A DNA stretch of 9,864 nt from Pirellulaceae bacterium (GTDB lineage: Bacteria; Planctomycetota; Planctomycetia; Pirellulales; Pirellulaceae): contig JASLRF010000360.1 in NCBI GenBank assembly GCA_030744095.1, positions 1-9,864 of the forward strand, in the 5' to 3' direction. Of this stretch, positions 7,093-9,864 are shown in pieces; the first letter of the stretch is position 1, and each line of letters begins with the position of its first letter. The notes below the pieces were generated by a model. The model was not told the origin of the DNA and did no database searches. It saw nothing but the letters and a program-made list of their open reading frames with translations. The position numbers were made by a program, and so were the translations under genes.

Positions 7093-8562
7093 ATGCCACT
7101 CAAATTTCAATGCCAGTGCGGTACCAAGCTGGTCGTTTCGAGCCGTTACGCGGGGCGGCGGGTCAAATGTCCCAAGTGCTCCAAACCGATCGAAGTTCCC
7201 CGTGTGGAAGTTTCCAGCGTGGACGAGGCATCACCAACGGTCGGGAGCAATGGCCCCCCAGTCGCGCCGCAGGCCTCCGCAATGACCTCGCGATCGGCTA
7301 AAGAACCCCGGTCAAGGTCGTCGTCACGGCCCAAGACGCCGCGTCCACCGACAATGGCCAGGGACACGGCTCCAGCGTCGTCAACGGTGAATGTCAAACC
7401 GCCACCGCTGCAAGCCGAGTCGCCCGAACTGTTGTCGCGTGACGTGGCCGAAGCAGAACCGCCGCCCGTGCAGCGTCAGACGGAGCCGAAAACACCGACT
7501 CAACCGACGCCAACTCCGCCTTGTGTCGATGGTCAGGCAGGCCGCGATCCAGTTGCACTGAAAGGTGGTGATCCGCCCGTCGTCAAACCGAGTCCGCCCG
7601 TCGGTCGTTCAAAGAAAGCGGCGCCCGCCGCCGAAGACACAGCCTCCGAAGACACAAAAAAGAAATCGCCCATCGTGATCGCACCGGCACTCGAGACTCG
7701 TCAAGAGGAGAAACGGCCGGCGGCAGCCAAGCGACGATCGGAGCATAAGCCGGCGGCCACAGACTGTTCCCCTTCCCCGCCTCCGTTGCCTGCATCAAAT
7801 AAGTCTGACGATTCGAGCGTAGCGCCGGCTCGAAATGCGGGCACCAAGCCCACGACGCGACCAAGCACGCCACAACCCGCTGCCGACACGTCGCATCGGC
7901 CCGCCCGTCCGCCCTTGCCGTCGGCAAAGACAAGAGGAAAGGCGACTCCCAAATCCGTTCGATCCGATCGGCCCAAGACACCAGCGGCGAGTACGACTGT
8001 TGCATCGGGATCGGAAGCGTCTCGAATGGATATCGCCGCACCCACCGTCGCAGTGTCGGACCCGCCACCGGATCTACCAATCAAGGCTGCTGTTCTGCCT
8101 GGCTACCAGCCAACTGAAGATCAAGTTGCGATCGTCCGCGCGATTGGAGTTTCTCTCGCCGCGGTTGCGGCGATCAGCGCGATTCCAGCGATCATGGACA
8201 TCATCGACCACATGCGAGCCGAGGCGTCTCTGGGAGTCGCCAGATGGGCCTACTTGGTACTGATGTTGGCTGCCTTACAGGGCGCCTATTCTGCGTACGT
8301 GTATCAACTGCCGGACTGGAGCACTGTTTGGGTCGTCACCATCGTTACGCTCGTGATTGCAACGGGCTACGCCATGATGTTAGGTTTGACGTTCATCACG
8401 CATGGCGACGCGTGGCTCGTCCGCATCCTGGATCTGGGTGACGTGTTTCGCGGCGGCCGTGACTCGCTGTGGTGCTTCGTCATGCTTTGCTTGACCAGTT
8501 TGATCAGCTACTTCAGCGGCCGCATCAGCGTACGCTGGCGCGGCGAACTGATCGCGACATGA
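7093..8562 (+). CDS. Zinc-ribbon protein with long disordered linker and four-helix membrane domain, function unknown
   Basis: I do not recognise a characterised family for this 489-residue protein. Residues 1-36 form a short zinc-ribbon of the type common in planctomycete proteins: Cys7-x-Cys9 and Cys26-x-x-Cys29, with the YAGRRVKCPKC stretch (19-29). Residues about 37-330 are low complexity, rich in Pro, Ala, Ser, Thr, Lys and Arg, and almost certainly disordered. The C-terminal part has four predicted membrane helices at about 346-368, 383-404, 411-434 and 459-475, with a short acidic and basic loop (about 435-457) before the last. There is no signal peptide, so the ribbon and linker are probably cytoplasmic and tethered to the membrane. 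It lies 118 bases after the operon and has no clear Shine-Dalgarno sequence; whether it is co-transcribed is uncertain. The ATG directly precedes the ribbon, which supports the start. Confidence 0.85.
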   Translation: MPLKFQCQCGTKLVVSSRYAGRRVKCPKCSKPIEVPRVEVSSVDEASPTVGSNGPPVAPQASAMTSRSAKEPRSRSSSRPKTPRPPTMARDTAPASSTVNVKPPPLQAESPELLSRDVAEAEPPPVQRQTEPKTPTQPTPTPPCVDGQAGRDPVALKGGDPPVVKPSPPVGRSKKAAPAAEDTASEDTKKKSPIVIAPALETRQEEKRPAAAKRRSEHKPAATDCSPSPPPLPASNKSDDSSVAPARNAGTKPTTRPSTPQPAADTSHRPARPPLPSAKTRGKATPKSVRSDRPKTPAASTTVASGSEASRMDIAAPTVAVSDPPPDLPIKAAVLPGYQPTEDQVAIVRAIGVSLAAVAAISAIPAIMDIIDHMRAEASLGVARWAYLVLMLAALQGAYSAYVYQLPDWSTVWVVTIVTLVIATGYAMMLGLTFITHGDAWLVRILDLGDVFRGGRDSLWCFVMLCLTSLISYFSGRISVRWRGELIAT

Positions 8563-8615
8563 TCTGCCTTCTGCTACCTGGCAAAATGCGCCCGACGTGT
8601 CGGCCCCATCCAAGA

Positions 8616-9864
8616 CTACGTCAGCACCCCGGCGATGCAAGCTGTCATGCAACAGGCCAGTGCCCCGCCAATCATGGCGCGCAGTCCAAACTTCGCCAGA
8701 TCAGAACGCCGATTCGGCGCGATGCCACCGATGCCTCCGATTTGGATTCCGATCGCGCCAAAGTTGGCGAATCCCGATAAGGCGTAGGTCAGAATACGAA
8801 CAGATCTGGGACTGAGCTCGACTTGCGAATCTGGTCGAAGCCAGCGCCCTAGCTGTTCGTAGGCGATGAATTCATTGGCGACTGTTTTCAAACCGAGCAA
8901 CTCGCCGGCGTGCATACAGTCACTCGATTCGATGCCCATCAACCAGGCGACCGGCGCGAATGCATATCCCAGGCCTGTCGCCAGCGACCAGGTCGGCGCA
9001 CCACTGGCATCGCGGAAGCCCAATAGCCACCCGATGCCACCCACGGCACCGTCAACCATCGCGATCAGTGCCAGGAACGCCAGTAGCATTGCGGCCACGT
9101 TCAGGGCGAGTTTCATGCCGTCCGTCGCTCCAATCGCGGCAGCCTCAATGACGTTCACACCTTTCCGTGGAATATGCACTTCGACGGACCCCATCGTCTG
9201 CGGTGTTTCTGTTTCTGGTCGCAAGACTTTGGAAATCAGCAGCGCCGCGGGTGCGGAAATCACCGATGCCGTCACGAGATGGCCGGGGCTGATTCCCATT
9301 CCCGCGTAGGCGGCCAGCAAGCCGCCCGAAATCGTCGCGAAGCCGCCCACCATCACGGCGTGCAATTCAGAGCCGGTCATCGTGTCGATGTAAGGTCGGA
9401 TGACCAAGGGTGCTTCGGTATGTCCGACGAATACGTTCGCCGCGGCTGCCAGACTCTCGGCACCTGAAACGGCCAGAGTTTTCTGCATCGCTCGAGCCAT
9501 GACCTTGACGATTGCCTGCATGACGCCGAAATAGTACAGCACGGACATCAACGACGAGAAAACGATAATTGTCGGCAGGACACCAAAGGCGAAAGATCTC
9601 AGCAAGGAGATTGGGGGCGGCAATTCTGGGTCGCCATCCCGTGGGAAGATCCCGAATAGAAAGCCAGCTCCCTTGGCGACAAAGCTTTCAAGGTGGTGGA
9701 AAAAGAAATCAATGCCCTCGTTCAACCAACTGCCTATGGGTGCAGATAGTCCGGGTGGCGTCCACAGAATGAGCCCGGCAAAGCCAAACTGAAGAAACAA
9801 ACCGCCGAAGACAATACGCCAACGAATACTGCGGCGTTGCGAACTAAGCAACCATGCCAAACCA
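8616..9864 (-). CDS. Concentrative nucleoside transporter (CNT family), 5'-truncated by the window
   Basis: This integral membrane protein of the CNT/NupC family (TC 2.A.41) would import nucleosides across the inner membrane with Na+ or H+. About 415 residues are visible and the frame is open to the window edge. The TTG at 9860 is an unlikely start, because IAWLLSSxRR-type sequence is normally internal in homologues; perhaps 15-25 residues are missing. Numbering from that TTG, the hallmarks are GVLPTIIVFSSLMSVLYY (93-110), VFVGHTEAPLVIRPYI (143-158), LLGLKTVANEFIAY (321-334) and SGFANFGAIGIQIGGIGG (362-379), followed by APNRRSDLAKFG. These match the two-repeat CNT core with Glu149 and Asn329/Glu330 at the substrate site. 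His147 replaces the Gln usual in the GQTE/GQSE motif. The gene is convergent with the zinc-ribbon gene and unrelated to the VWA module. Often annotated nupC or nupX; exact substrate unknown. Confidence 0.93.
   Translation of the reverse strand, partial: GLAWLLSSQRRSIRWRIVFGGLFLQFGFAGLILWTPPGLSAPIGSWLNEGIDFFFHHLESFVAKGAGFLFGIFPRDGDPELPPPISLLRSFAFGVLPTIIVFSSLMSVLYYFGVMQAIVKVMARAMQKTLAVSGAESLAAAANVFVGHTEAPLVIRPYIDTMTGSELHAVMVGGFATISGGLLAAYAGMGISPGHLVTASVISAPAALLISKVLRPETETPQTMGSVEVHIPRKGVNVIEAAAIGATDGMKLALNVAAMLLAFLALIAMVDGAVGGIGWLLGFRDASGAPTWSLATGLGYAFAPVAWLMGIESSDCMHAGELLGLKTVANEFIAYEQLGRWLRPDSQVELSPRSVRILTYALSGFANFGAIGIQIGGIGGIAPNRRSDLAKFGLRAMIGGALACCMTACIAGVLT

Noticed and set aside
7583..8084. 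Minus-strand open frames of 165 and 127 codons opposite the zinc-ribbon gene
   Set aside because: They lie inside the Pro/Ala-rich linker region, where GC-rich codons leave few stops on the other strand. The products are low complexity with no recognisable domain or start signal.
8592..8603. CCGAC-GT-GTCGG inverted repeat between the convergent genes as a bidirectional terminator
   Set aside because: The stem is five pairs at most with a two-base loop and no T-run on either strand. The position is suggestive, but the structure is too weak to call.

Overview
The window looks like chromosomal DNA of a planctomycete. This is inferred from the protein families: a very large von Willebrand factor A (VWA) / amidotransferase-like membrane protein, a Bat-type VWA membrane protein, and a protein with an N-terminal CxC...CPKC zinc-ribbon followed by a long Pro/Ala/Lys-rich linker and membrane helices. 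All are typical of Planctomycetes. Base composition is moderately GC-rich, and only one start (moxR) has an obvious Shine-Dalgarno sequence. I see no rRNA, tRNA, CRISPR, insertion sequence or phage gene.

Layout: (1) 1-2790 (+) holds most of a large VWA/GATase-like protein whose 5' end lies before the window. (2) A 260-base gap follows. (3) 3051-6974 (+) is a tight three-gene operon: MoxR-family AAA+ ATPase, DUF58 protein, and a BatA-type VWA membrane protein. The first two genes are 4 bases apart and the last two overlap by 4 bases. (4) 7093-8562 (+) is an unrecognised zinc-ribbon / disordered / four-helix membrane protein. (5) 8616-9864 (-) is a concentrative nucleoside transporter (CNT family), convergent with the previous gene and cut at its 5' end by the window edge.

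Genes 1-4 form a MoxR/VWA module of the kind called Bat or aerotolerance-like. The ATPase is expected to act as a chaperone or remodeller on soluble (DUF58) and membrane-anchored VWA proteins; its actual substrate is not known from sequence. The most notable points are the degenerate second metal-binding site in the large VWA protein, its position upstream of moxR rather than at the end of the operon, and a His in place of the usual Gln in the substrate-site motif of the transporter. I found no convincing evidence of an entirely new system. The module belongs to a known but poorly characterised class.
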